Shown here: positions 17,433 through 25,039 of the stretch, one piece after another
How positions within the stretch are numbered: position 1 is the stretch's first letter
Layout: each line of letters opens with the position of its first letter
DNA from: Labilibaculum antarcticum
GTDB taxonomy: Bacteria; Bacteroidota; Bacteroidia; Bacteroidales; Marinifilaceae
NCBI RefSeq assembly: GCF_002356295.1
Contig: NZ_AP018042.1
Location: 1,644,361-1,708,360 of the forward strand
Direction of reading: 5' to 3'
Length of the DNA: 64,000 nt
Translations under genes and position numbers: made by a program
Notes under the pieces: model-generated
Told to the model about the DNA's origin: nothing
The model's input: only the letters and a program-made list of their open reading frames with translations
Databases searched by the model: none

Positions 17433-19592
17433 ATGAAAAAACTTGTGCCCATCATCCTGATTTGCATTCTCATGAGTGCATGTACAGAAAAGGCAAATAA
17501 TGAATTTAAAGCTGAAACAATGTTTACACCTTTTAAACCACCCATTGCATACGACAATGCAAAAGAACAAGCAGTAAAAATTCTTGATCAGATGACCATT
17601 GACGAAAAGATATCAATGATAGGCGGTCATAACGTATTTTTCACAAAAGGATTTGAAAAGTTTAATGTGCCAGCCATGTATCTCTCTGATGCAACTCAAG
17701 GAGTTAACATACGTTCTCATCTGGATGATCAGCTTGAAAAATCGGTTGCTTTCCCAAGCCCGATAGCCTTAGCAAGTACTTGGAATAAGGAGTTGGCAGG
17801 TAATTATGCAAAATCTATTGGTGAAGAGTGTAGAGCTGGTGAAATTGCAGTGCTACTTGGACCTGGAATGAACATTTACCGTATCTCACAAAATGGCAGA
17901 AACTTCGAGTACTTTGGAGAAGATCCATACCTAGCTGCTCGAATGATAGAGAATTATGTGGTTGGAATACAAGGAACGGGTACTATGGCTACTTTAAAAC
18001 ACTTTGTGGCCAATAATACGGACTACAAAAGAAGAACATCGAATTCAGTAGTAGATAAAAGGACCTTACACGAAATTTATTTACCAGCATTCGAAGCTGG
18101 TGTTGATGCAGGCGCTATGGCTGTTATGACATCTTATAATTTAGTAAACGGAGAATATTCCGGACAAAACAAAGATGTAATAACAGGTCTTTTACGTGAG
18201 GATTTAGGTTTTAAATGGTTGGTCATGAGTGATTGGTGGTCGGTATATGATGCCGAAAAAGTAATAAAATCGGGACTTGACCTAGATATGCCTGGGGAGC
18301 CAAGAGCTGAATATCCTGATTACATGAAGAAAGATGAATTCTTTTTACGTTATTCTGCAAAATCGCTTCTCGAAGAAGGAAAAGTAAAAGAAGAAGATAT
18401 CAACAGAATGGTTACCAACATTCTTACGACAGAAATCGCAATGGGACTGCTTGAGCGCCCGATAAAAGACTCTACTTATTTTAAGAACTTCGACCAACAC
18501 GTAGAAGTAGCCTTGCAAACCGGAAGAGAAAGTATTGTACTTCTTAAAAATGACAATATTTTACCTATTGATAAGACAGGTGAAATCTCGATTTTACTTA
18601 CTGGCGAATATTCAGATAAAATACCCCATGGAGGAGGTGCTGCAGAGGTTGTTGGATACGACCCTGTAACAATGCTAACAGCTCTTAAAGAGGTGTATGG
18701 CAATAAGCTTACTTATATTGAAAATCCGGATAACGAAGCGATAAAAGCTGCTGATTATGTGATTTATAGCACTGGTACATTTGATTCTGAAGGATGGGAC
18801 AAATCCTTTGATTTCCCAGAAGCACTTAACAAAGAAATCAAACAAATTGCTTCCTTAAACAAGAACACGATTGTTGCTGTAAACGCTGGTGGCGGGATGA
18901 ACATGACAGAATGGAATGATGATGTTGCCGGTTTAATTTACAGTTGGTATCCGGGTCAAATAGGCTTTACGGCTTTTGCCGAGATAATTGCCGGTATCAC
19001 TAATCCATCGGCCAAATTGCCTATTACCATTGAGAAAAAATTTGAAGATTCACCAGGATATGGGTACCTACCAGAAGGTCAAGAATTGTATACCGGTTGG
19101 GATCAGGATCACAGAATTATAGACCCAATAAACGATGTGAAGTATGACGAAGGTGTATTTGTTGGTTACCGTTGGTACGAAAGCAAAGCAATTGAACCTC
19201 TTTACGCATTTGGGTATGGCTTATCCTACACAACATATGAATACAGCAACTTACTATTAGAAAACGCATCGATAAAAGCCGGAGCAAAGCTTAACTTCAA
19301 AATTGATATTAAAAATACCGGATCGGTTGATGGCAAAGAAATTGTTCAGGTATATGTACGCGATGTTGAATCATCGGTAGCACGACCATTGAAAGAACTG
19401 AAAGATTTTCAAAAAGTGCAGTTGGCTGCAGGTGATAAACAAACTCTATATTTTACGTTAACCAATAGAGATTTTGCCTTTTGGGATGCAGAATCAGAAG
19501 ATTGGAAAGTAGAACCCGGTCAGTTTGAAATACTAGTTGGAGCAGCTTCAAATAATATTTTAGCAAGAGCTCAACTTGAAATAACAGAATAA
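17433..19592 (+). CDS. Glycoside hydrolase family 3 beta-glycosidase, lipoprotein
   Basis: A 719-residue exo-acting beta-glycosidase, with lipobox MSAC and Cys17, so likely anchored in the envelope. The GH3 N-terminal barrel (about 45-350) has the substrate-binding KHF (189-191) and the nucleophile Asp267 in MSDWW. The alpha/beta C-terminal domain (about 365-580) and a fibronectin-III-like domain (about 610-715) complete the usual bacterial layout. The nucleophile context resembles beta-glucosidases, but the exact sugar cannot be read from the sequence. It stands alone with its own terminator and is not inside a polysaccharide utilisation locus, since no SusC/SusD pair is near. Confidence 0.93.
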   Translation: MKKLVPIILICILMSACTEKANNEFKAETMFTPFKPPIAYDNAKEQAVKILDQMTIDEKISMIGGHNVFFTKGFEKFNVPAMYLSDATQGVNIRSHLDDQLEKSVAFPSPIALASTWNKELAGNYAKSIGEECRAGEIAVLLGPGMNIYRISQNGRNFEYFGEDPYLAARMIENYVVGIQGTGTMATLKHFVANNTDYKRRTSNSVVDKRTLHEIYLPAFEAGVDAGAMAVMTSYNLVNGEYSGQNKDVITGLLREDLGFKWLVMSDWWSVYDAEKVIKSGLDLDMPGEPRAEYPDYMKKDEFFLRYSAKSLLEEGKVKEEDINRMVTNILTTEIAMGLLERPIKDSTYFKNFDQHVEVALQTGRESIVLLKNDNILPIDKTGEISILLTGEYSDKIPHGGGAAEVVGYDPVTMLTALKEVYGNKLTYIENPDNEAIKAADYVIYSTGTFDSEGWDKSFDFPEALNKEIKQIASLNKNTIVAVNAGGGMNMTEWNDDVAGLIYSWYPGQIGFTAFAEIIAGITNPSAKLPITIEKKFEDSPGYGYLPEGQELYTGWDQDHRIIDPINDVKYDEGVFVGYRWYESKAIEPLYAFGYGLSYTTYEYSNLLLENASIKAGAKLNFKIDIKNTGSVDGKEIVQVYVRDVESSVARPLKELKDFQKVQLAAGDKQTLYFTLTNRDFAFWDAESEDWKVEPGQFEILVGAASNNILARAQLEITE

Positions 19593-19615
19593 CAACTAAC
19601 TACAAATAAAAACGA

Positions 19616-19664
19616 AACGCATGAAACTTGCCTCCAACAGGTAATTTTTATGCGTTATTTTTTT
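19616..19664 (+). terminator. Terminator of the GH3 gene
   Basis: Outer arms AACGCAT/ATGCGTT (19616-19622, 19650-19656) enclose an inner stem TTGCCT/AGGTAA (19628-19633, 19639-19644); a T-run follows. Confidence 0.8.
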
Positions 19665-19768
19665 AAGACACTATCCGGCAAAGTGTGTAAGTAATATTTC
19701 TCGAAGTAGTCCGCAAAACTTATTTTTCAGCTCACTAAAAATTCCATCCCAAATAATTTCAACCAATA

Positions 19769-19993
19769 CTAATTATCAGAATTATCTTCATCGGGCACGT
19801 AATCCAAAATATCGGCAGGTTTACAATCCAATTCTTTGCATATCGCCTCAAGTGTAGAAAAACGAATGGCTTTCGCTTTACCACTTTTCAAGATGGATAA
19901 ATTGGCTACAGTAATCCCAATTCGATCTGCAAGTACTTTCGAACTCATCTTTCGCTTGGCCAACATCACATCTAAATTTGTTATAATAGGCAT
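19769..19993 (-). CDS. Small Cro/C1-type HTH regulator (YozG-like)
   Basis: A 74-residue DNA-binding protein that is almost entirely one helix-turn-helix. ADRIGITVANLSILKSGKA (22-40) covers the turn and recognition helix, and FSTLEAICKELDCKPADIL is the typical ending of the YozG/HTH_26 group. It lies 16 bp downstream of the DUF2975 membrane protein gene on the same strand. This pairing recurs in Firmicutes and Bacteroidota, suggesting the membrane protein modulates the regulator or the regulator controls the pair. No target site is obvious. Confidence 0.88.
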   Translation of the reverse strand: MPIITNLDVMLAKRKMSSKVLADRIGITVANLSILKSGKAKAIRFSTLEAICKELDCKPADILDYVPDEDNSDN

Positions 19994-20009
19994 AAAATCA
20001 ATCTCTCCG

Positions 20010-20648
20010 TTAAATTGTTAATTCGCTCTCCTCTTTCATATCAATTCCTGCTTTGTACACTTGAGCAATTGCAAGAATTATCAAAGCTGGAAAAATCCCA
20101 AACAATACACTAAAGTCAGGATTAACATGGATTGCTATATCCATAACATGTAAATCTTTCAAAAAAAGATATGAATAAATAGTAGATTCAATAAACACAT
20201 AAATACAAAAAATGATTGAAATAAGACCAACCCTCTTAATTCGAATGTAATTTTCGCGAACGAAGAACAGATTACTCTTTGAAGCTAATGATATTGATCC
20301 AAAAACCTCCTTTAATTGCCTTGTTATAAACACCACAACACCAAACAATACAAACTGATCTAACCAACTGAGAATCCAATAAAATAGATTATTTATTTCA
20401 AGAACACGTGGCAAAATATAGAACTCACCAACACCATCAAACTTACTACCATCAAGCATTGTAAAACTAGTCGGAAGCTCTACGAAACTTGAAATTAACT
20501 TAAATCTCATTTCTACCGCTCCATCCCACTCAAAAATTAAATCCATAAAAAATGACAATATAACACCAACTAGGCCTAAAAGGCTGACTATATAGAACAA
20601 ATAAAAAGATGATGCTAACTGCCTTAAAACTATTTTGTTACTTTTCAT
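20010..20648 (-). CDS. DUF2975 family membrane protein
   Basis: A 212-residue protein with four predicted helices: about 11-33, 85-105, 133-157 and 178-198. The loop between the first two is extracytoplasmic and about 50 residues long. The LFFVRENYIRIKRVG segment (about 126-140) before the third helix is typical of DUF2975. The partner HTH gene follows after 16 bp. The biochemical role is unknown. The minus-strand sequence TAAATTCG about 30 bp upstream is one base off the -7 consensus. Confidence 0.8.
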   Translation of the reverse strand: MKSNKIVLRQLASSFYLFYIVSLLGLVGVILSFFMDLIFEWDGAVEMRFKLISSFVELPTSFTMLDGSKFDGVGEFYILPRVLEINNLFYWILSWLDQFVLFGVVVFITRQLKEVFGSISLASKSNLFFVRENYIRIKRVGLISIIFCIYVFIESTIYSYLFLKDLHVMDIAIHVNPDFSVLFGIFPALIILAIAQVYKAGIDMKEESELTI

Positions 20649-21201
20649 AGCAATAATATATTAGATATATGATTACACGAATTTAGCATAAATACTCGTT
20701 TTACAACTATTTATTATCGCTTTTCAATAATTTCATATTGACATACAACAATTAACGCCTAGAAATTAGACTTCTCATGCTAATACATTCTTTCCTCAAA
20801 TAATATCCATAATTCCATTCAAATTCCTGAAGTTGAATTTTATTATTTCTCGCAAGTAAAGCTGAATTTCCCAAAAACCAGGATGAAATAATGGGCGGAA
20901 ATCTCAATTGGGACAATATTACGCCAAACTAAAAAAGAAAAAACCAAAACAATTGAATTCTATTGTTCACGCGCTTCACAAACTATATTTGAAGATTTGG
21001 ATCGTTTGAAATGCGCTAATTGTTGCAGGAGTATTAGTCCGATTGTTATCGCCAAGGATATTGCCCCCTGACAAAATAGTTTAGAGGGAAACCTTCGGAG
21101 TTTATCAAGTAGTCGATTGCCTTAAAAGAAAAAAGAACAAGTCTAAGCAAGAATCTTTTCAATTCGATTTCTATCTTTAAGCCGCCTAAGCAATCAATTA
21201 C
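20649..21201. other. Gene-free stretch before porQ
   Basis: About 550 bp without a credible gene on either strand. TATCTTTA about 20 bp before the porQ start resembles the -7 element with its last base changed. No repeats or hairpins of note. Confidence 0.5.
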
Positions 21202-22230
21202 ATGAACCGAACAGTAATTCTAATCTTCATTTATCTTCTTGTTACTCTTTCGGCGAAAGCCCAAAGCGGTGGTGAGAACATCTACGAATTCCTTAATTTG
21301 GGGAGTTCGGCCAGAGTTGCAGCCATGGGAGGAGATCAAATTGCATTGGACGATGTTGATGCTGATTATTCCTTTTACAATCCTGCTGCCCTACATCCCG
21401 ATTTAGATCAGAAAGTGGCATTGAATTACGTAAATTACCTCACAGATATCAATTACGGATACGCTTCCTACACCAAATATTACAAGAAGATTGGCACCTT
21501 TTCGTTGGCCATGCATTACGTGAACTATGGAAAATTTACCGAAGCAAATGAGTTTGGAGAACGAACCGGTAATTTCAAGGCTTCCGATTACGCCTTAATT
21601 ATTAGCTATGGCCGTCAATTGAATACAAATTTTCGGGTAGGTGCTTCCGTGAAACCAATCTATTCGTCTTTAGAGAAATACAGTTCTTTTGGCTTGGCCG
21701 CCGATTTGGCTCTGATCTACGACAGCTCCAACAAACTATTCAGAACTTCTATTGTTGCCCGGAATTTTGGCTATCAAATAAAAGCCTACTACGGATCGCA
21801 TCGGGAAGATCTTCCTAATGAAATTTTGATTGGAATGAGCACCAAACTGCAATATGCACCCTTTCGTTTTGCGCTCACCTATCGCCATTTGGAAGAATTC
21901 GATACGAGCTACGAATCAGAATTAAACAGTGAAGACAATTCCTTTTCAAAATCAAACAAAAACAGTTTCTCCGACAAAGCTCTGAAACACCTTATTTTAG
22001 GCATCGAATTTTTGCCATCGAAAAACTTCAGCATTCGATTAGGTTACAACTTTCAGCGAAGAGCAGAACTTAAAGTAGATGAAAAAACCTCTACCGTTGG
22101 ATTCACTTGGGGATTCGGAGTAAAAGTGTCCCGTTTCCACATAAATTTTGCTTCTGCGAAGTATCATTTAGCTGGCACGAGCAATCATTTTTCCATAAGT
22201 ACCCGCTTAAGCGACTTCAATTTCAGATGA
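21202..22230 (+). CDS. porQ: Type IX secretion system protein PorQ
   Basis: PorQ is an outer-membrane beta-barrel of the PorV/FadL-like type that works in the type IX secretion pathway. The 342-residue product has a signal peptide (1-20, cut after AKA) and the family opening NIYEFLNLGSSARVAAMGGD, followed by the YNPAALHPD segment seen in PorV and PorQ. Alternating amphipathic strands continue to the terminal Phe/Arg. Its position directly upstream of cmk matches the arrangement I know for porQ in this phylum, which supports PorQ over PorV. No secreted protein with an obvious type IX C-terminal signal lies in the window. Confidence 0.85.
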   Translation: MNRTVILIFIYLLVTLSAKAQSGGENIYEFLNLGSSARVAAMGGDQIALDDVDADYSFYNPAALHPDLDQKVALNYVNYLTDINYGYASYTKYYKKIGTFSLAMHYVNYGKFTEANEFGERTGNFKASDYALIISYGRQLNTNFRVGASVKPIYSSLEKYSSFGLAADLALIYDSSNKLFRTSIVARNFGYQIKAYYGSHREDLPNEILIGMSTKLQYAPFRFALTYRHLEEFDTSYESELNSEDNSFSKSNKNSFSDKALKHLILGIEFLPSKNFSIRLGYNFQRRAELKVDEKTSTVGFTWGFGVKVSRFHINFASAKYHLAGTSNHFSISTRLSDFNFR

Positions 22231-22330
22231 TTTTTATCGAAAAAGCGCATTTCAATCGTTTACAGGAAGCCATATGGTTTTACACCCCCTTTTTTAGTGG
22301 GATTTCTCACAATTTGATGGATTTTCTTTA

Positions 22331-22338
22331 TACTTTTG
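22331..22338 (+). promoter_or_regulatory. Promoter -7 element before cmk
   Basis: TACTTTTG fits TAnnTTTG and predicts transcription from about 22345, 30 bp before the cmk ATG. The TTG inside it is not a start codon. Confidence 0.45.
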
Positions 22339-22374
22339 TATCCAATTGCACAAAAAAATCGAGCAATAAAAAGA

Positions 22375-23070
22375 ATGGATATACCTGAAAAGAAACTAAT
22401 TATAGCAATTGACGGACATTCGTCGTGCGGAAAAAGTACTGTAGCCAAAGATTTGGCAAAAAAAATTGGATATACTTATATCGATAGTGGTGCAATGTAT
22501 AGAGTGATTACTCTTTTTGCAATGCGAAACAACTTAATTTCCGGTGACAAAGTAGATGAAAACAAGTTGGCTCATTTAATCAGTCAGGTAAATATCTCTT
22601 TTCAGTACAACACTGAGAAACAGCGTCACGAAACTTATTTAAATGCCGAATTGGTTGAAGATGAGATTCGAAAAATGGATGTTTCGAACAAGGTTAGCCT
22701 GATCGCAAAAATTAAATTTGTTCGCGAAAAGATGGTGGCTTTCCAACGTGAATTGAGCAAAGAAGGTGGTGTGATCATGGATGGTCGCGATATTGGAACA
22801 GTTGTTTTTCCAAATGCCGATTTAAAGATATTTATGACTGCTGATGTGGAAATAAGAGCCATTCGCCGCTATAAAGAACTTAAAAACAAAGGAGAAGATA
22901 TTTCTTTGAATGAAATCAGAGAGAACGTTTCAAAAAGAGATTTTATTGATGAAAATCGTGACGAAAGTCCGCTCCGAAAAGCTGATGATGCAATCATCCT
23001 TAACAACAGCCATTTGACTCCTGAAGAACAATTGGATTGGATTGTTGATCGCATGAATGAGATTAAGTAA
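22375..23070 (+). CDS. cmk: Cytidylate kinase
   Basis: Cmk phosphorylates CMP and dCMP with ATP for nucleotide recycling. The 231-residue product begins MDIPEKKLIIAIDGHSSCGK; the P-loop GHSSCGKST is near 14-22, followed by YIDSGAMYRVIT, and DGRDIGTVVFPNADLKIFMTA in the centre with the acceptor-binding Asp-Arg-Asp. The usual bacterial length is 220-230. The ATG at 22375 is used; a frame from a TTG at 22336 starts inside a promoter element. The IspH-PFK gene follows after 21 bp, so they are likely one operon. Confidence 0.95.
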   Translation: MDIPEKKLIIAIDGHSSCGKSTVAKDLAKKIGYTYIDSGAMYRVITLFAMRNNLISGDKVDENKLAHLISQVNISFQYNTEKQRHETYLNAELVEDEIRKMDVSNKVSLIAKIKFVREKMVAFQRELSKEGGVIMDGRDIGTVVFPNADLKIFMTADVEIRAIRRYKELKNKGEDISLNEIRENVSKRDFIDENRDESPLRKADDAIILNNSHLTPEEQLDWIVDRMNEIK

Positions 23071-23091
23071 TCAACGGAATAGGAATAGAGA

Positions 23092-24939
23092 ATGAAGATT
23101 GAAATTGATTCCAATGCTGGATTCTGCTTTGGCGTAGTAAATGCCATAAATAAAGCAGAAGGAATACTAAAAGAAGAAAATCAACTTTATTGTATTGGTG
23201 ATATCGTTCACAACAATATTGAAGTTGATCGTCTTACTGCTCAAGGATTAAAATCGATCAGTCATGTTCAGTTTTCAAAATTATCAGGAGAAAAAGTTTT
23301 ATTTAGAGCACATGGAGAGCCTCCTACCTCTTATGAAACTGCAAAAAAACAAAACATCGAAATTATTGATGCTTCTTGTCCTGTAGTTTTGAACTTACAA
23401 AAGAAAATAAAAAAAGCGTACCTGGAGATTCAGAAATCCAAAGGACAAATAATTATATACGGTAAAAAAGGTCATGCAGAGGTAAATGGTCTGGTAGGTC
23501 AAACCGAAGGCAAGGCAATTGTTGTTGAAAACACAGAAGATCTGAAATTGGTGAATTTCAGCTTGCCTGTCGTGTTGTTTTCACAGACAACAAAAACCAT
23601 TAGCGGCTTTGCTGAAATTTCAGAACATCTGGAAAAAAAATGCAAAAGCAGTCTGATTATCAACGACACCATTTGCAGAAAAGTATCAAATCGTGTTCCT
23701 CTATTGGAAGAATTTGCAAACCAACACGATGTGATCATTTTTGTGAGCGGAAAAAAAAGCTCGAACGGAAAATTACTGTTCGATGTCTGTAAAAAAACGA
23801 ATCAAAACAGTCACTTTATCACTTGCCCTGATGAACTGAATATGGATTGGTTTGTGAATGCGCAATCAGTTGGTGTAAGCGGTGCAACATCCACTCCCAA
23901 CTGGCTGATGAATGAAACAATGGAAAAAATAAAACTTGAAAACAAAAGCGATTTAAGCATGTCTAAAATTAAGAAAATTGGAGTTCTAACTTCAGGAGGA
24001 GATGCTCCAGGAATGAATGCAGCCATCAGAGCTGTTGTACGTGCTGCGATCTACAACAAACTTGAGGTTGTAGGTATAATGCAAGGATACGAAGGCTTAA
24101 TTAATGGAGAAATCAAAAAAATGAAATCTCATGATGTAAGCAACATTATTCAACGAGGAGGAACCATTCTTTGTTCGGCCAGAAGTGAAGAATTTAGAAC
24201 CGTAGAAGGAAGGAAAAAGGCACATGAGCAAATGATTGCCAACAAAATTGATGCTCTTGTTGTTATTGGCGGAGATGGAACTTTTTCAGGAGCCCGTGTT
24301 TTTACTCAGGAATATGATATCCCTGTAGTTGGAATTCCGGGTACTATTGATAATGATTTGTTCGGTACCGATTATACCATTGGTTACGATACAGCTATCA
24401 ATACTGTAACTGAAGCTGTTGATAAGATACGAGATACTGCGAGTGCTCACAACCGTTTATTCTTTATTGAAGTAATGGGACGTGATGCTGGTTTTATTGC
24501 TTTACGCAGCGGTATTGCTACGGGAGCAGAAGCAATTTTGATCCCTGAAAGAGAAACTCACACTCAAGAGTTGCAAACATACCTTGAAAAAGAATACAAA
24601 GAACACAAAACGAGTGGTATTGTAATTGTAGCCGAAGGTGATAAATCGGGTGGTGCCTATACAATTGCTCAGGAAATTGGGAAAGATCATCCTGAATACG
24701 ATATCCGTGTTTCGATATTGGGTCACATGCAAAGAGGTGGTTCTCCATCAGCTTTCGACCGCGTAACTGCATCTACTTTAGGTGTTGCTGCTGTTGATGC
24801 ATTACTTGATGATCAGAAGAGCATCATGGTAGGATTGGTGCACGGTGAAGTTTCACATGTTTCATTCAACAAAGCAATTAAAAACAAAAAGAAAGTAAAA
24901 GATTCATTACTGATTCTTAACGATATTCTTTCGATCTAA
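23092..24939 (+). CDS. IspH (HMBPP reductase) fused in frame to 6-phosphofructokinase
   Basis: One open frame of 615 codons joins two complete enzymes. Residues 1-285 are IspH, the last enzyme of the MEP isoprenoid pathway, with [4Fe-4S] ligands Cys12 (AGFCFG), Cys96 (DASCPVV) and Cys195 (NDTICRKV) and the end motif GATSTPNWLM. Residues 290-615 are an ATP-type bacterial phosphofructokinase with GGDAPGMN (302-309), GGDGTFSG, PGTIDND and MGRDAGFIA, of normal length. The junction is about KLENKSDLS-MSKIKK, with an ATG at 23959 (Met290) that would be the natural pfkA start. In Bacteroides I recall cmk, ispH and pfkA as adjacent separate genes. Either this is a true fusion, or a single-base error in nearby A-runs removed the ispH stop; the DNA reads ATTTAAGCATG in another frame. 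An internal start could also give separate PFK. Confidence 0.85.
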   Translation: MKIEIDSNAGFCFGVVNAINKAEGILKEENQLYCIGDIVHNNIEVDRLTAQGLKSISHVQFSKLSGEKVLFRAHGEPPTSYETAKKQNIEIIDASCPVVLNLQKKIKKAYLEIQKSKGQIIIYGKKGHAEVNGLVGQTEGKAIVVENTEDLKLVNFSLPVVLFSQTTKTISGFAEISEHLEKKCKSSLIINDTICRKVSNRVPLLEEFANQHDVIIFVSGKKSSNGKLLFDVCKKTNQNSHFITCPDELNMDWFVNAQSVGVSGATSTPNWLMNETMEKIKLENKSDLSMSKIKKIGVLTSGGDAPGMNAAIRAVVRAAIYNKLEVVGIMQGYEGLINGEIKKMKSHDVSNIIQRGGTILCSARSEEFRTVEGRKKAHEQMIANKIDALVVIGGDGTFSGARVFTQEYDIPVVGIPGTIDNDLFGTDYTIGYDTAINTVTEAVDKIRDTASAHNRLFFIEVMGRDAGFIALRSGIATGAEAILIPERETHTQELQTYLEKEYKEHKTSGIVIVAEGDKSGGAYTIAQEIGKDHPEYDIRVSILGHMQRGGSPSAFDRVTASTLGVAAVDALLDDQKSIMVGLVHGEVSHVSFNKAIKNKKKVKDSLLILNDILSI

Positions 24940-25025
24940 ATTATCAAACGCGGTGGTTTTTGTTCATGCATAGTTTTCCCTTTTAGGAAATAACATCGGA
25001 ATGATGAGATTCTAATCAGAACTCA

Positions 25026-25033
25026 TAACTTTG
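25026..25033 (+). promoter_or_regulatory. Promoter -7 element of priA
   Basis: TAACTTTG fits TAnnTTTG. Predicted transcription starts at about 25040, at or just before the two candidate ATG codons. No matching TTG was found upstream. Confidence 0.4.
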
Positions 25034-25039
25034 AGGAAA

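Noticed and set aside
21202-22230. porQ as porV
   Set aside because: Sequence is similar in style, but length and the position directly upstream of cmk fit PorQ better.
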